NCBI GenBank assembly: GCA_029556615.1
Contig: JAKQDD010000203.1
Location: 1-41,118 of the forward strand
Reading direction: 5' to 3'
From: Verrucomicrobiota bacterium
Lineage (GTDB): Bacteria > Verrucomicrobiota > Verrucomicrobiia > Limisphaerales > J093
DNA length: 41,118 nt
Part shown: piece after piece, positions 31,431 to 40,098 of the stretch
Layout: the number at the start of each line of letters is the position of its first letter
Numbering within the stretch: position 1 is the first letter of the stretch
Program-made: the position numbers and the translations under genes
Notes under the pieces: generated by a model
Seen by the model: the letters and a program-made list of their open reading frames with translations, nothing else
What the model was told of the DNA's origin: nothing
The model's database searches: none

Positions 31431-33278
31431 TCACCGCGGGCGGCTACGGGATGGGGTTGCGGACCGGGGCAGGAGGCCGATCCCGATGAGGAGGAGTTGG
31501 CTGGCGACGAAGGCCATGAGCCAGAGGAAGGCCTGGTCCATGAAGCCGTAGGAGTGGAGGCCCACGCCGAGCATGTTGACGCCGAACCAGGAGAAGGCGG
31601 TGACGATGTTGCCGAAGAGGGCCATGTTCATGAGGCCGCGTTCGGCGATCCAGTCGCCCTCGAGCGCGTGGAGGATGGCGGCATACCAGAGCACGATCAT
31701 GAGCGCGCCGTTCTCCTTGGGGTCCCAGCCCCAGAACCGGCCCCAGGACTGGTCGGCCCAGATGCCGCCGAGGACGGTGCCGATGAAGCTGAAGAGGGTG
31801 GCGAAGCAGATGACGCCGTAGACGTTGCGGCGCAGGCGCTGGGCGGCGGCGGCGTCGAGGCTTCGGGTGAAGAACGCGCGCAGGACATGGAGCGCGGCCA
31901 GGAACCCGGCCACGAAAGCGGCCGAGTATCCGAGGGTGATGGTGATGACGTGGGTGGCGAGCCAGAAATTGGTATCGAGCACGGCGCGGAGCACCTGCAT
32001 GGTATCGCCGTCGAGCGAGAGGTTGTGGGCGACGATCTGGGTGAGGAAACCGAGGGCCGCGGCCATGGCGAGGCCGAGGCTGTCGCGGTGGAGACGCTCG
32101 AGCAGGATTCCGAGGAGGACGGCGCCCCAACCGACGAACACGGCGGAGGAGTAGAGGTTGGTAACGGGGGGGCGGCCCTCGAGGATCATCCGGAAGGCGA
32201 TGCCGGCGGTATGGAGGGCGAAGGCGACGCCGAGCAGGCCGTAGCCGGTTCGATTGAGGAGGGTGAACCAGCCGAACCAGGAGCAGCACGCCAGGAGGAA
32301 GACGAGGACATAGAGGGCGGTGCTCTTGAGGAAAGGTTGCCAGTGATTGTAGAGATGCTCGCGTCGTGCCCGGGCCAACTCGGAGCGGAAGGAGGGTTCG
32401 AGCGACCGGCGGAGGGTCTCGACCGCCCGGTTGAAATCCTCGGGTCGGTCGAGGGCGAAGGCGGTGACCATCGTTGCGTAGGCGTTGACGGGCGGGCGGA
32501 GGGTGCCGGTTTGGAGGGCTTCGAGCAGGGCGGTTCCGAGGCTGGACCAATCGTCCCGCCGGGTTTCCGGGTGTGCGGGGGGGATGACGAGGGGATGGGC
32601 CACGCTGGCCATGAAATCGAACGATTGGACCAGGCGGCCGATGCGTTCGAGGTCGGCGGAGGGGGGTTCCTTGCCGTCCTGGCGGAGTTTCCACGCCGCC
32701 AGGCCAGGGCCGAGGGCAGCCTGGTAGTCGGCGACGAGGGCGGCCATGTCCGTCGTCTCCTCGGGGTGCAGGCTGTTCTTAAGTCGGCGGTAGAGGGTGG
32801 TGCCGGCGTGGAGTTTGAGCAGGGCCTTCTCGAAGGCGCTCCGCGAGGCGGCGGGGATCGAGCCGGCCCGCTGCGCCTGGCGTTCGAGCTCGTCGAGTTG
32901 GCCGGCGAACTCGCCAAAGGCCACGTACAGGGGGCCTTCGGGTTTGAGTTTCAAGAGGCTGCGGAGCTCGGGATGATCGATTTTGAAGCACGGTCGGGTA
33001 TCCGCAACGGAGGGGCGGGCGAGGACTTCGAGCAGCCATGCGGCGGCATCGAGGGAGCGGCCTGCGTCGAGGGCGACCGACTGCTTGCCGCTGAGGACCC
33101 GGAGCGAGTTGCGTCCGACGGTGTCGAGGGGTTGGAGGCGGCCGTTGACCAGGGCTGGCAAGCGGCCGAAGGCGAGGGTATCGAAGGCGGACGCGGTGTC
33201 AGGGGGCGAGACTCGCAAGCCGTGGAGGGCCCAGAGGGCGGCGAGGAGGAGGGCGCTGGCCGGGATCCAGCGTTTCAC
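31431..33278 (-). CDS. ccsA: Cytochrome c biogenesis protein CcsA/ResC (system II haem export)
   Basis: A 615-residue membrane protein that, with ResB, moves haem across the membrane and attaches it to apocytochrome c. The C-terminal half holds several TM helices and the tryptophan-rich WWD signature (WADQSWGRFWGWDPKENGALM), with His in IVAHNL, THVITITLGY and GLHSYGF as haem ligands. The N-terminal 330 residues are a large extracytoplasmic helical domain typical of the long ResC forms. The start is GTG at 33278: it overlaps the ResB stop as GTGA and has a perfect GGAGG 6 nt upstream. Confidence 0.9.
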   Translation of the reverse strand: MKRWIPASALLLAALWALHGLRVSPPDTASAFDTLAFGRLPALVNGRLQPLDTVGRNSLRVLSGKQSVALDAGRSLDAAAWLLEVLARPSVADTRPCFKIDHPELRSLLKLKPEGPLYVAFGEFAGQLDELERQAQRAGSIPAASRSAFEKALLKLHAGTTLYRRLKNSLHPEETTDMAALVADYQAALGPGLAAWKLRQDGKEPPSADLERIGRLVQSFDFMASVAHPLVIPPAHPETRRDDWSSLGTALLEALQTGTLRPPVNAYATMVTAFALDRPEDFNRAVETLRRSLEPSFRSELARARREHLYNHWQPFLKSTALYVLVFLLACCSWFGWFTLLNRTGYGLLGVAFALHTAGIAFRMILEGRPPVTNLYSSAVFVGWGAVLLGILLERLHRDSLGLAMAAALGFLTQIVAHNLSLDGDTMQVLRAVLDTNFWLATHVITITLGYSAAFVAGFLAALHVLRAFFTRSLDAAAAQRLRRNVYGVICFATLFSFIGTVLGGIWADQSWGRFWGWDPKENGALMIVLWYAAILHALEGDWIAERGLMNMALFGNIVTAFSWFGVNMLGVGLHSYGFMDQAFLWLMAFVASQLLLIGIGLLPRSATPSRSRPR

Positions 33279-34399
33279 GGGGTCCTCCGTTTGAGGAAGC
33301 CGGTGAGATGACCGAGGAACTGGAGGGCGAGGCCGACGCCGACCAAGGTGCAGGAGACATAGGGCGTGAGCCAACCGGGGTTACGGACCACCTGGAGGAT
33401 GGTGACCCGCGGGTCCCGCTCGTCGTAGCCCGACTGGTAGAAGGTCTCACCGCCGTAGCGCAGCGGGTTGTTCATGGAGATGCGGACCTGCCGGTTCTCG
33501 CCGGTGGCGGGGTTGATGACGCGGATTTCGCTCGAGAAACTGCGGGGGATGTCGGTGCCCTGGTAGGTGTCGTGGTTGAACTCGACGAGTTCGAGGGTGA
33601 AGGGTTTGTAATAGCGGGCGGGGCGCAGGTCGAGGCGGTAGGTGCGGCCTTGGTACTGGAAGGCCTGGGCTTGCTCGAGCCAGAGGGAGGCGACCCAGGA
33701 GCCGATCGGGGTCGAGCCGTCGAGGAATTCAAGGGTCACGGTGGGGATGTTGCGGTGATCGGCACGGGTTTCGAGGGGGGCGGGCGCGAACCGGGGTTCG
33801 GCGCTCGGGGCATTGGTCGTATCGAGGGGGATTGAATTGGGCCAGTACTGTTGGATCCGGAGGGTGAACGGGAGTTGCGGGTGGGTGATCGGGCGGCGTC
33901 GGGCCAGGACGGTGTCCGGGATGGCCACGACGACGTCGTGGTCGGCTGCGGTGGTGTCGATGACAGCCAGTTCGCAGTGGCGGGGGTCTTCGGAGTAATT
34001 GCGGCCCTGGCCCTCGGAGAGGCGGATGTAGCTTTCGACGGCGAAGAGGTCGGTGACCAGTTGTCCGAGCAGGAGGAGGATGAGTCCTGAGTGGATGAGG
34101 AGCAGGCCGATCCGGTCGCGGCGGAGGGCGAAGCGCTGGAGGGACGCGCAGACGAGGTTGGCGAGGAGCACCGCGCCGATGAGGTAGCCGCCCGGGAGGA
34201 CGATGGCCAGGGAGGGGATGCCGGGGATGGGGACGCGGGCGATGAGGCTTCGGAAGTACCGGACTTGGGCGGCGTAGATGCCGATCTCGACTTGGGCGAG
34301 GGTGCCGGCGAACACCAGGACCATGGCGAGGACGAGGCAAACGACGGTCAACCGCAGCGAGCCGAGGAAGCGGCAAGTCCGAAGGAGGAGGGTCTTCAT
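33275..34399 (-). CDS. resB: Cytochrome c biogenesis protein ResB/Ccs1
   Basis: A 374-residue partner of CcsA in system II cytochrome c assembly. The N-terminus has paired TM helices (FLGSLRLTVVCLVLAMVLVFAGTLAQVEIGIYAAQ, LPGGYLIGAVLLANLVCASL, IGLLLIHSGLILLLLGQLVTDLF). A large periplasmic beta-rich domain (LPFTLRIQQYWPNS, YYKPFTLELVEFNHDTYQGTDIPRSFSSEIRV, GETFYQSGY) and a final TM helix follow. It overlaps the lipoprotein gene upstream as ATGA and CcsA downstream as GTGA, forming a tight operon. Confidence 0.9.
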   Translation of the reverse strand: MKTLLLRTCRFLGSLRLTVVCLVLAMVLVFAGTLAQVEIGIYAAQVRYFRSLIARVPIPGIPSLAIVLPGGYLIGAVLLANLVCASLQRFALRRDRIGLLLIHSGLILLLLGQLVTDLFAVESYIRLSEGQGRNYSEDPRHCELAVIDTTAADHDVVVAIPDTVLARRRPITHPQLPFTLRIQQYWPNSIPLDTTNAPSAEPRFAPAPLETRADHRNIPTVTLEFLDGSTPIGSWVASLWLEQAQAFQYQGRTYRLDLRPARYYKPFTLELVEFNHDTYQGTDIPRSFSSEIRVINPATGENRQVRISMNNPLRYGGETFYQSGYDERDPRVTILQVVRNPGWLTPYVSCTLVGVGLALQFLGHLTGFLKRRTP

Positions 34400-34995
34400 T
34401 CGGCCGGCTCGAAACGGACGCTGCGGAGGAACTCGATGAAGGCGGGCTTTTGTGCCGCCACGAGGGGCGCGTTGCCCATCATTTTGAAGAACCAGGCCGT
34501 GCCGTGGCGATCGAGCACGGCGGCGAGGAGGCGGGTCGTTTGATCCTGGCCTGGTGGGGTGCCGGCGATGTCGAAGAGGCGTCCCGGGGTGCCGGCGATT
34601 GGGACGGGTTCCGCGAGGTTGCGGATCTCGGTCTCGGCGAGGGGAGGGAGTCCGACCTGGGCGCGCCAGCGGTTGACATTATCGAAGTCGCCGCCGGCCT
34701 CGCCGGCGAGGGGGATGACGGTGACTTGGGCTTGTTGGTTGCTGGGGCCGGCGACGGTGAAGTGGCCGACGCGCATCGATGTGGGGGGGAGTTCGGTCCA
34801 GCCCGGCGGGGTGGTCCACGTTGGGCGGGGGGCCTTGGCGCCGGGCGCGGTGCTGGCCGGGGGGGGTGTCGACACCGGATCCTTGGCGATGCGGTAGCTC
34901 CGAATCTCCTGTCGCTCACAGCCGGCCAAGAGGCCGAGGGCGACGGTGGCCAAGGCGAGCCGTCGCGGGTTACCTCGAGGATCCCCAGGATGCAC
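34396..34995 (-). CDS. Predicted lipoprotein, first gene of the ccs operon
   Basis: A 199-residue protein whose signal peptide ends in the lipobox LLAGC, so it should be lipid-anchored. The mature part has a Pro-rich spacer, then WTTPPGWTELPPTSMRVGHFTVAGPSNQQAQVTVIPLAGEAGG and AWFFKMMGNAPLVAAQKPAFIEFLRSVRF, a pattern of extracytoplasmic proteins often found beside resB-ccsA in Verrucomicrobiota. It has no cysteine pair of the thioredoxin type. Its stop overlaps the ResB start by four bases, suggesting a role in cytochrome c assembly; the function is unknown. Confidence 0.78.
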   Translation of the reverse strand: MHPGDPRGNPRRLALATVALGLLAGCERQEIRSYRIAKDPVSTPPPASTAPGAKAPRPTWTTPPGWTELPPTSMRVGHFTVAGPSNQQAQVTVIPLAGEAGGDFDNVNRWRAQVGLPPLAETEIRNLAEPVPIAGTPGRLFDIAGTPPGQDQTTRLLAAVLDRHGTAWFFKMMGNAPLVAAQKPAFIEFLRSVRFEPAE

Positions 34996-35053
34996 GCGGC
35001 GTTGTTACCGTGGGCGGGGGTTCTTGGCAACCGAAGAAAGGGCTAGTTTGGAG

Positions 35054-35081
35054 TTGCAGTGGGCGGTTGGGGTGGTAGAGT
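35054..35081 (+). promoter_or_regulatory. Possible promoter of rpsB-tsf
   Basis: TTGCAG (35054-35059) and TAGAGT (35076-35081) with a 16-bp spacer lie 175 bp upstream of the S2 start. The resulting GC-rich leader of about 165 nt could fold and be involved in S2 autoregulation. I could not match a known leader consensus. Confidence 0.35.
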
Positions 35082-35255
35082 TCGCGCTCTTTTGCGGGTC
35101 ACGGCCGGTCAGGACCGGGCTGGGCGCGCGAGAGGAACGGCGTAACCAATCCGGGCCCGTGGGGGTTCGGGTCGCCACAAGAACATCAAACCCATCCCGT
35201 GTTCCGCGGGACGGCCGGCCGGGGCGACCGGCGGGCTGGCAACCAAAGGAACGTT

Positions 35256-36128
35256 GTGATCAGTATTGGCATCAAGGAACTGTTGGAGGCCGGTGTCCAT
35301 TTCGGGCACCAGACGCGTCGGTGGAATCCCAAGATGAAGCAATTCATCTTTGATGCGCGCAATGGGATCCACATCATTGATCTGAGCAAGACGCTGGGGC
35401 AGTTGGAGGTGGCGTGCGATTACCTGCGGACGACGGTGGCTCAGGGGGGGCAGATCCTGTTCGTGGGTACGAAGAAGCAGGCGCAGGAAGCGGTGCGCGA
35501 GTCGGCGAAGTCATGCGGCCAGCCGTATGTGACCGAGCGCTGGCTGGGGGGCACCCTGACGAATCTGAAGACGATCAAGCGCTCGATGGGGCGGTTGCGC
35601 GAGATCGAGAAGATGGCTGCGGACGGGACGATTGACCTTTACGGCAAGCAGGAGGGATCGCGGCTTCGTCGGGAGCTGGCGCGTCTGGTCAAGAACCTCG
35701 ATGGCATCCGGATCATGGACAAGCTGCCGAGCACGATGTTCGTGGTGGACATCAAGCGCGAGCACAATGCGGTGGCTGAGGCCCGGCGGCTGGGCATCCC
35801 GGTCGTGGCCATTGTCGACACCAACTGTGATCCGGATCTTGTGGACTACCCGATGGCGGGTAACGACGACGCGATCCGGTCGGTGCGGATGATTCTGAGC
35901 GTGATCACGCAGACGATTGTGCAAGCCCGGGCCGAGTACGAGGCGAAGTACGCCCGGCAGGTATCGGCGGCGGAGGCGAAGGCGGCGGAGGCGGCTCCGG
36001 CCGCGGCTCCGTCGGCGACTCCGGCATTGGCAACGGTTGCGGGGGCGGAGGCGCCCGCGTCGGCGGCGCCTGCGGTGGAAGCGCCCGTATCGGCGGTGCC
36101 CGGGGCAGGCGCGCCCGGGTCGAATTAA
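35256..36128 (+). CDS. rpsB: 30S ribosomal protein S2
   Basis: A 290-residue S2 protein of the small ribosomal subunit. Hallmarks: KELLEAGVHFGHQTRRWNPKMKQFIF, LFVGTKKQAQEAV, RWLGGTLTNLKTIKRS, PSTMFVVDIKREHNAVAEARRLGIPVVAIVDTNCDPDLVDYPMAGNDDAIRS. The start is GTG at 35256 with AAAGGA five nt before it. The C-terminus carries a 55-residue Ala/Pro-rich tail (APAAAPSATPALATVAG...), longer than in E. coli and probably flexible. It forms the usual pair with tsf. Confidence 0.97.
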   Translation: MISIGIKELLEAGVHFGHQTRRWNPKMKQFIFDARNGIHIIDLSKTLGQLEVACDYLRTTVAQGGQILFVGTKKQAQEAVRESAKSCGQPYVTERWLGGTLTNLKTIKRSMGRLREIEKMAADGTIDLYGKQEGSRLRRELARLVKNLDGIRIMDKLPSTMFVVDIKREHNAVAEARRLGIPVVAIVDTNCDPDLVDYPMAGNDDAIRSVRMILSVITQTIVQARAEYEAKYARQVSAAEAKAAEAAPAAAPSATPALATVAGAEAPASAAPAVEAPVSAVPGAGAPGSN

Positions 36129-36197
36129 GATTTCCGGGGCGGGCCTTGCGGGGTCCGGTCCGGTGCAAGTTTCTGACGTTTTTCTTTTGACTAAAGT

Positions 36198-37049
36198 ATG
36201 GCTGACATCACACCAACGCTGATTGCGAAACTGCGGGAGATGACGAACGCGGGCATGATGGACTGCAAGCGGGCGCTCATCGAGGCTCAAGGGGATCTGA
36301 ATGCGGCGGTGGACCTATTGCGCAAGCGGGGGATGGCCACCGCGGCGAAGAAGGCGATGCGCGAGGCCCGGGAGGGGGCGATTGCTCATTACATCCAGCC
36401 CGACTCGAGGGTGGGCGTGCTGGTCGAGGTGAATTGCGAGACGGATTTCGTGGCCAAGAACGAGACATTCCGGGGGTTCTGCGACCAGGTGGCGCGCGCG
36501 CTGGTGGAGGATCCGACGAAGGACCACGAGGCAGCCCGCGTCGAGATTGTGGCCAGGACCGGCGAGAACGTGAAGGTGGCGCGGCACGTGCGTCTTGACG
36601 TCTCGGGCAACGGCCTGGTGGCGGCGTACATTCACACCGGCGCCAAGACGGGGGTTTTGGTCGAGGTGGGTGCGGGCAGCGAGGCGACGACCGGCCGCGA
36701 CGAGTTCCGGCAGTTGGTGAAGGACATCACGCTCCAGATCGCGGCGGCCAATCCGCTGGCGGTGACCCGGGAGCAGGTGGATCCCGCGTTGGTGGCGCGC
36801 GAGCGCGAGATCATCGCCCAATCCGATCTGATCAAGAACAAGCCGCCGCAAGCGGTGGCAAAGATCATCGAGGGCAAGCTGGACAAGTTTTACAAGGACA
36901 ACTGCCTGCTGGACCAGGGCTTTGTGAAGCGCAACGGCGAGATCACCGTGCGCGAGCACATCGCGTCGGTGGTGAAGCTTCTCGGCGACGAGGTGACCGT
37001 GCGGCGGTTCGTGCGGTTTCAGGTTGGGGAGGCCATTGCGGCGCCATGA
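36198..37049 (+). CDS. tsf: Translation elongation factor Ts
   Basis: A 283-residue guanine-nucleotide exchange factor for EF-Tu. The N-terminal UBA-like domain reads IAKLREMTNAGMMDCKRALIEAQGDLNAAVDLLRKRG. The core begins VLVEVNCETDFVAKNETF, with the TDFV motif that displaces nucleotide from EF-Tu. The C-terminal part has LLDQGFVKRNGEITVREHI and VRRFVRFQVGE. It follows rpsB by 69 bp without an obvious terminator, so they are probably co-transcribed. Confidence 0.97.
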   Translation: MADITPTLIAKLREMTNAGMMDCKRALIEAQGDLNAAVDLLRKRGMATAAKKAMREAREGAIAHYIQPDSRVGVLVEVNCETDFVAKNETFRGFCDQVARALVEDPTKDHEAARVEIVARTGENVKVARHVRLDVSGNGLVAAYIHTGAKTGVLVEVGAGSEATTGRDEFRQLVKDITLQIAAANPLAVTREQVDPALVAREREIIAQSDLIKNKPPQAVAKIIEGKLDKFYKDNCLLDQGFVKRNGEITVREHIASVVKLLGDEVTVRRFVRFQVGEAIAAP

Positions 37050-37078
37050 CGGAGAATCGGCCCGCCCCGGCTGCCGGT

Positions 37079-38035
37079 TCAGGGCTGCTGGCGGAGGCGT
37101 CGCTGGAGGTCGCGAAGGGGCCGATACCCGATGCGCTGGATGCGCTCGGTTTCGAGGAGTCGGCGCAGGTCGGGGTCGCGGGCGAAGAGCTCCTGTTCCG
37201 CCCCCCGGGTGCGCCAGCTGCCGGTGATGGCCTGCAGTTCCTCGGTGGGTTTGGCGGTGTGGATGTAGACCTCGGTGACGCCGGGGCGGAGCGTCTTGAG
37301 TGTTTTCATCCAGAAGCCCTTGACGTCGCGGGACGCGTCGCGGAGCTCCTCGTGGACGAGGTAATCGGGGAAGAGGATGCCGGCCTTGGAGAAGCGGGAG
37401 CGGAGGGCGGGCTGCTGGAATTTCTCGAGTGTTTCCTGGGAGGCCATGCGGACGGGGAGATCGAACTCGACGGCGAGCGCGAGGTAGGAGTCCATGTAGC
37501 GGACGTCGTACTGGAGGACGCCCATATGGGAATCGAGGTGGGTGAGATCGAGGCCGCTGGCGATGGCTTTACGGACTTGGGCGCGCGCTTCGCGCAGGGC
37601 TTCATCCGGGGTCGAGTGGGCGTAGACCTGTTCGACTGAGCTCCAGAAGCAGCCGTCGGGATCGACGAGGCCGGGCACTTCGGTTTTGGGGAGGACGGGG
37701 CCCCAGCGGTAGCCTTTCCACTCGGCGGTATGGCAGAGGTGAACGCCGAGGTCGAGGGTTGGATGGTTGCGGGCGTAGGCGGCGAGGGCATAGAACCAGG
37801 GGCAGGGGACCATGACGGTGGCGCTGGTCATGAGCCCGTGTTCGAGGGCTTCGAGGGTGCCGACGTTGGCGGCGAGGCACATGCCGGCGTCATCGCCGTT
37901 GACGATCAGGAGGCGGTCGGCGGCGGTGTAGCCGAGGCGTTCAGCCAGCGCGGGCGTGGGGGTGGCATCGGCCGCCCGGGGTGCCGCGGTGCCGAGGGCG
38001 AGCCCCAACAGGGAGGCGAGGAACGACGTGTTCAT
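37079..38035 (-). CDS. ChbG/YdjC-type carbohydrate deacetylase, exported
   Basis: A 318-residue YdjC/ChbG-family protein, which removes acetyl groups from oligosaccharides such as chitooligosaccharides. Metal-site motifs are NGDDAG (the Asp pair), LGVHLCHTAEW (His) and THLDSHMG (His). The substrate loop is VEFDLPVRM. An N-terminal signal peptide (LASLLGLALGTAAPRAA) from the start at 38035 indicates export, unlike cytoplasmic ChbG. It converges with tsf, with only 29 bp between stops. It stands alone and may be part of polysaccharide breakdown. Confidence 0.87.
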   Translation of the reverse strand: MNTSFLASLLGLALGTAAPRAADATPTPALAERLGYTAADRLLIVNGDDAGMCLAANVGTLEALEHGLMTSATVMVPCPWFYALAAYARNHPTLDLGVHLCHTAEWKGYRWGPVLPKTEVPGLVDPDGCFWSSVEQVYAHSTPDEALREARAQVRKAIASGLDLTHLDSHMGVLQYDVRYMDSYLALAVEFDLPVRMASQETLEKFQQPALRSRFSKAGILFPDYLVHEELRDASRDVKGFWMKTLKTLRPGVTEVYIHTAKPTEELQAITGSWRTRGAEQELFARDPDLRRLLETERIQRIGYRPLRDLQRRLRQQP

Positions 38036-38085
38036 GGGGGGAGAATGGCGCAGACCGGCCGGGTCTGGCAAGGCTGCCACGGTGA

Positions 38086-38106
38086 CCCGGATCCTCGCCT
38101 AACGCC
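38086..38106 (-). repeat. Copy 2 of the 21-bp dispersed repeat
   Basis: This is identical over 21 bp to the sequence at 22668-22688, in opposite orientation, and similar a few bases further (GCCGC-GGCGTTAGG). It lies 50 bp upstream of the deacetylase start. Confidence 0.6.
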
Positions 38107-38181
38107 TGCGGCGCGAACGTGGGCCATCGGCTCGTGGTGGGTTTTCGCCTTGTAGGCGCGTGGGGTGTCGGCTCCGGGGTG

Positions 38182-38200
38182 GCCCGCCCCGGGGGCGGGC
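38182..38200. terminator. GC-rich hairpin between the AAA+ operon and the deacetylase
   Basis: GCCCGCC-CCGGG-GGCGGGC forms a 7-bp (nearly continuous) GC stem followed on the plus strand by TTTC. It lies 119 bp past the stop of the AAA+ ATPase gene. It may terminate that minus-strand operon, though no T-run follows on that strand. The 38036-38318 gap otherwise holds only the 21-bp repeat. Confidence 0.35.
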
Positions 38201-38318
38201 TTTCAAATCCGCGAAAACCCCGGACTGGGCGGCTCAAGGCGTCTGGTCAAGCCCAGGAAGTTGAGCCGCAAGGGGCGCTTACGCGCGGATTTGGAGGTGA
38301 TCAGCCGCGGTTGCCGGA

Positions 38319-39854
38319 TCAGGCGGGGGCGTTGCCCCGGGGAGGGACTGGGTTCGCCGGTCGGGCGCGGCCGACGGACCATTGGCGGAGCCGGTCGATG
38401 GGTTCGGCGAGGGTGCGGGCGAGAGGGACGGTTTGGAGGAGGGCCTCGCGGAGGTGGCCGAGGGCGAGAGGCTGGCGGGTGTGGAAGGCGTCGAAGAGGG
38501 CGCTGACGATGATCTCCTCGATTTCGGCGCCGCTGAAGCCCTCGGTGGCTCGGGCCAGCTCGGCGAGGTCGAAGGCCGCGGGATCCCGCTGGCGCTTGCG
38601 GAGGTGGACGGCGAAGATCTCGGCGCGTTCGGCTTCCGAGGGCAGGTCGACGAAGAAGATCTCGTCGAGTCTGCCCTTGCGCAGGAGCTCGGGCGGGAGC
38701 TGGGTGATTTCGTTGGCGGTGGCGACGACGAAGACCGGGCTGGTTTTTTCGGAGAGCCAGGTGAGGAAGGTGCCGAAGACGCGGGCGGTGGTGCCGCCGT
38801 CGCTGAGGGCGGAGCCCTGGGAACCAGCGAGTGCTTTATCGATCTCGTCGACCCAGAGGACAGCCGGGGCGACCGACTCGGCGACGCTGATGGCGCGTCG
38901 GACGTTTTCCTCGGAGGATCCAACGAGGCTGCCGAAGACGCGTCCGATGTCGAAGCGGAGGAGGGGGACCTGCCAGAGGTTGGCGACGGCTTTGGCGCAG
39001 AGGCTTTTGCCGCAGCCTTGGACGCCCAGCAGGAGGAGGCCTCTGGGCGGGGGGAGGCCGAAGGCCTGGGCTTCGCCGGTGAACGCGCTGGCCCGTTTGG
39101 CGAGCCAGGCTTTGAGGGCGGCGAGGCCGCCGACCTGCTCGAAGGTCTCTTCGGAGGCGTAGTACTCGAGGAGCCCGCTTTTCCGGATGATCTGCTGCTT
39201 TTCGAAGAGGACCTCGGCGGCGAGGTCGCCGCTGAGGCGTTCATGTTTCACGAGGATCTTGGCGAGGACGTTCTCCGCCTCGCCGAGGGTGAGGCCGAGG
39301 GACGCCTGGAGCAACCGGTCGCGTCCGGCCTCGTCCAGGTCCACGAGCACGCGATCGGCGCGGCTGACCTCCTCGATCACCTGATCCAGGAGCGCCGTCA
39401 ACTCGGGACGGCCGGGAAGGGGGAAGTTGAGGACGGTGACCTCCTTGTCGATTTCGACGGGGACATCAAGCACGGGCGAGACGAGGATGATGGTTTTGCG
39501 GCTGTTCTTGAGGTGGGGTGCGATCTCGCGGAGGCGCCGGATGACGGCGGCGTGGGATTGCGTGAGAAACGGGTGCAGGTCCTTGAAGACAAAAAGGGCG
39601 GGTTCGACCTGATCAACGACACAATCCAGGGCGGCGAGGGGGTCTTTGGTGGTCGAGTGGCGTGGCTTCTGGGACTGGAGGGAAGTGCCGGCGGGGACGA
39701 CGCCGCCGGTGCAGGTCCATTCATAGACGCGTTTGTCCCACCGGGCGGCGATGCCGGCGAGCAGGGCGTCCAATCGCGTTTCCTCGGCCGTGACGACCCA
39801 GAGGATCGGGTACCGGGCGCGGATGAGATGTTCGAGTTCCTCGGGGAAGTTCAT
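38319..39854 (-). CDS. AAA+ ATPase, Ycf46-like
   Basis: A 511-residue AAA+ ATPase resembling the cyanobacterial/plastid Ycf46 family. Residues 1-220 form a degenerate P-loop-like domain with HLIRARYPILWVVTAEETRLDALL, DPLAALDCVV, FVFKDLHPFL and the winged segment after it. Residues about 238-490 form an active AAA+ module: Walker A GVQGCGKS (277-284), Walker B VLWVDEID (332-338), sensor 1 VVATANEI, and arginine fingers in RKGRLDEIFFVDLP. It lies downstream of an ECF sigma factor gene and overlaps a small gene by four bases. Ycf46 is linked to inorganic-carbon control in cyanobacteria; the role here is unknown. Confidence 0.88.
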   Translation of the reverse strand: MNFPEELEHLIRARYPILWVVTAEETRLDALLAGIAARWDKRVYEWTCTGGVVPAGTSLQSQKPRHSTTKDPLAALDCVVDQVEPALFVFKDLHPFLTQSHAAVIRRLREIAPHLKNSRKTIILVSPVLDVPVEIDKEVTVLNFPLPGRPELTALLDQVIEEVSRADRVLVDLDEAGRDRLLQASLGLTLGEAENVLAKILVKHERLSGDLAAEVLFEKQQIIRKSGLLEYYASEETFEQVGGLAALKAWLAKRASAFTGEAQAFGLPPPRGLLLLGVQGCGKSLCAKAVANLWQVPLLRFDIGRVFGSLVGSSEENVRRAISVAESVAPAVLWVDEIDKALAGSQGSALSDGGTTARVFGTFLTWLSEKTSPVFVVATANEITQLPPELLRKGRLDEIFFVDLPSEAERAEIFAVHLRKRQRDPAAFDLAELARATEGFSGAEIEEIIVSALFDAFHTRQPLALGHLREALLQTVPLARTLAEPIDRLRQWSVGRARPANPVPPRGNAPA

Positions 39855-40090
39855 CGTTTCAGCCAGCGGCGCCACCAGGGGGTGCGGGGCGGGGGCGGTT
39901 CCCGGCGGATCGACTCGCGCACGCGTTGTTCGAGCCGCTCGGGGGGTGTGGTGTGGGCGGCGTCCTCGCGGATCATCGCCTCGGCGGAGGCGAATTCGCG
40001 GGTAGCGCCGGTTTGGGTGGCGGTGGTTTGCTGTTCCGCGGCGGTTTTCTGCCGATGGGCGAGCCGGGAGGCTGGGGGATTGGGATCCAT
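39851..40090 (-). CDS. 79-residue hypothetical protein between sigma factor and AAA+ ATPase
   Basis: A small basic protein, MDPNPPASRLAHRQ onward, with a disordered Gln/Thr-rich start, one helix (REFASAEAMIREDA), PPERLEQRVRESI and a C-terminal WWRRWLKR. It lies 8 bp after the sigma factor gene, and its stop overlaps the ATPase start as ATGA, so it is clearly part of the operon. The position after an ECF sigma gene would suit an anti-sigma factor, but it has no transmembrane helix or zinc site. Family not recognised. Confidence 0.6.
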   Translation of the reverse strand: MDPNPPASRLAHRQKTAAEQQTTATQTGATREFASAEAMIREDAAHTTPPERLEQRVRESIRREPPPPRTPWWRRWLKR

Positions 40091-40098
40091 GATGATCC

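Noticed and set aside
31332..33311. Long plus-strand open frame (659 codons), Glu/Gly-rich
   Set aside because: It is the antisense shadow of ccsA; composition typical of reversed GC-rich coding DNA.
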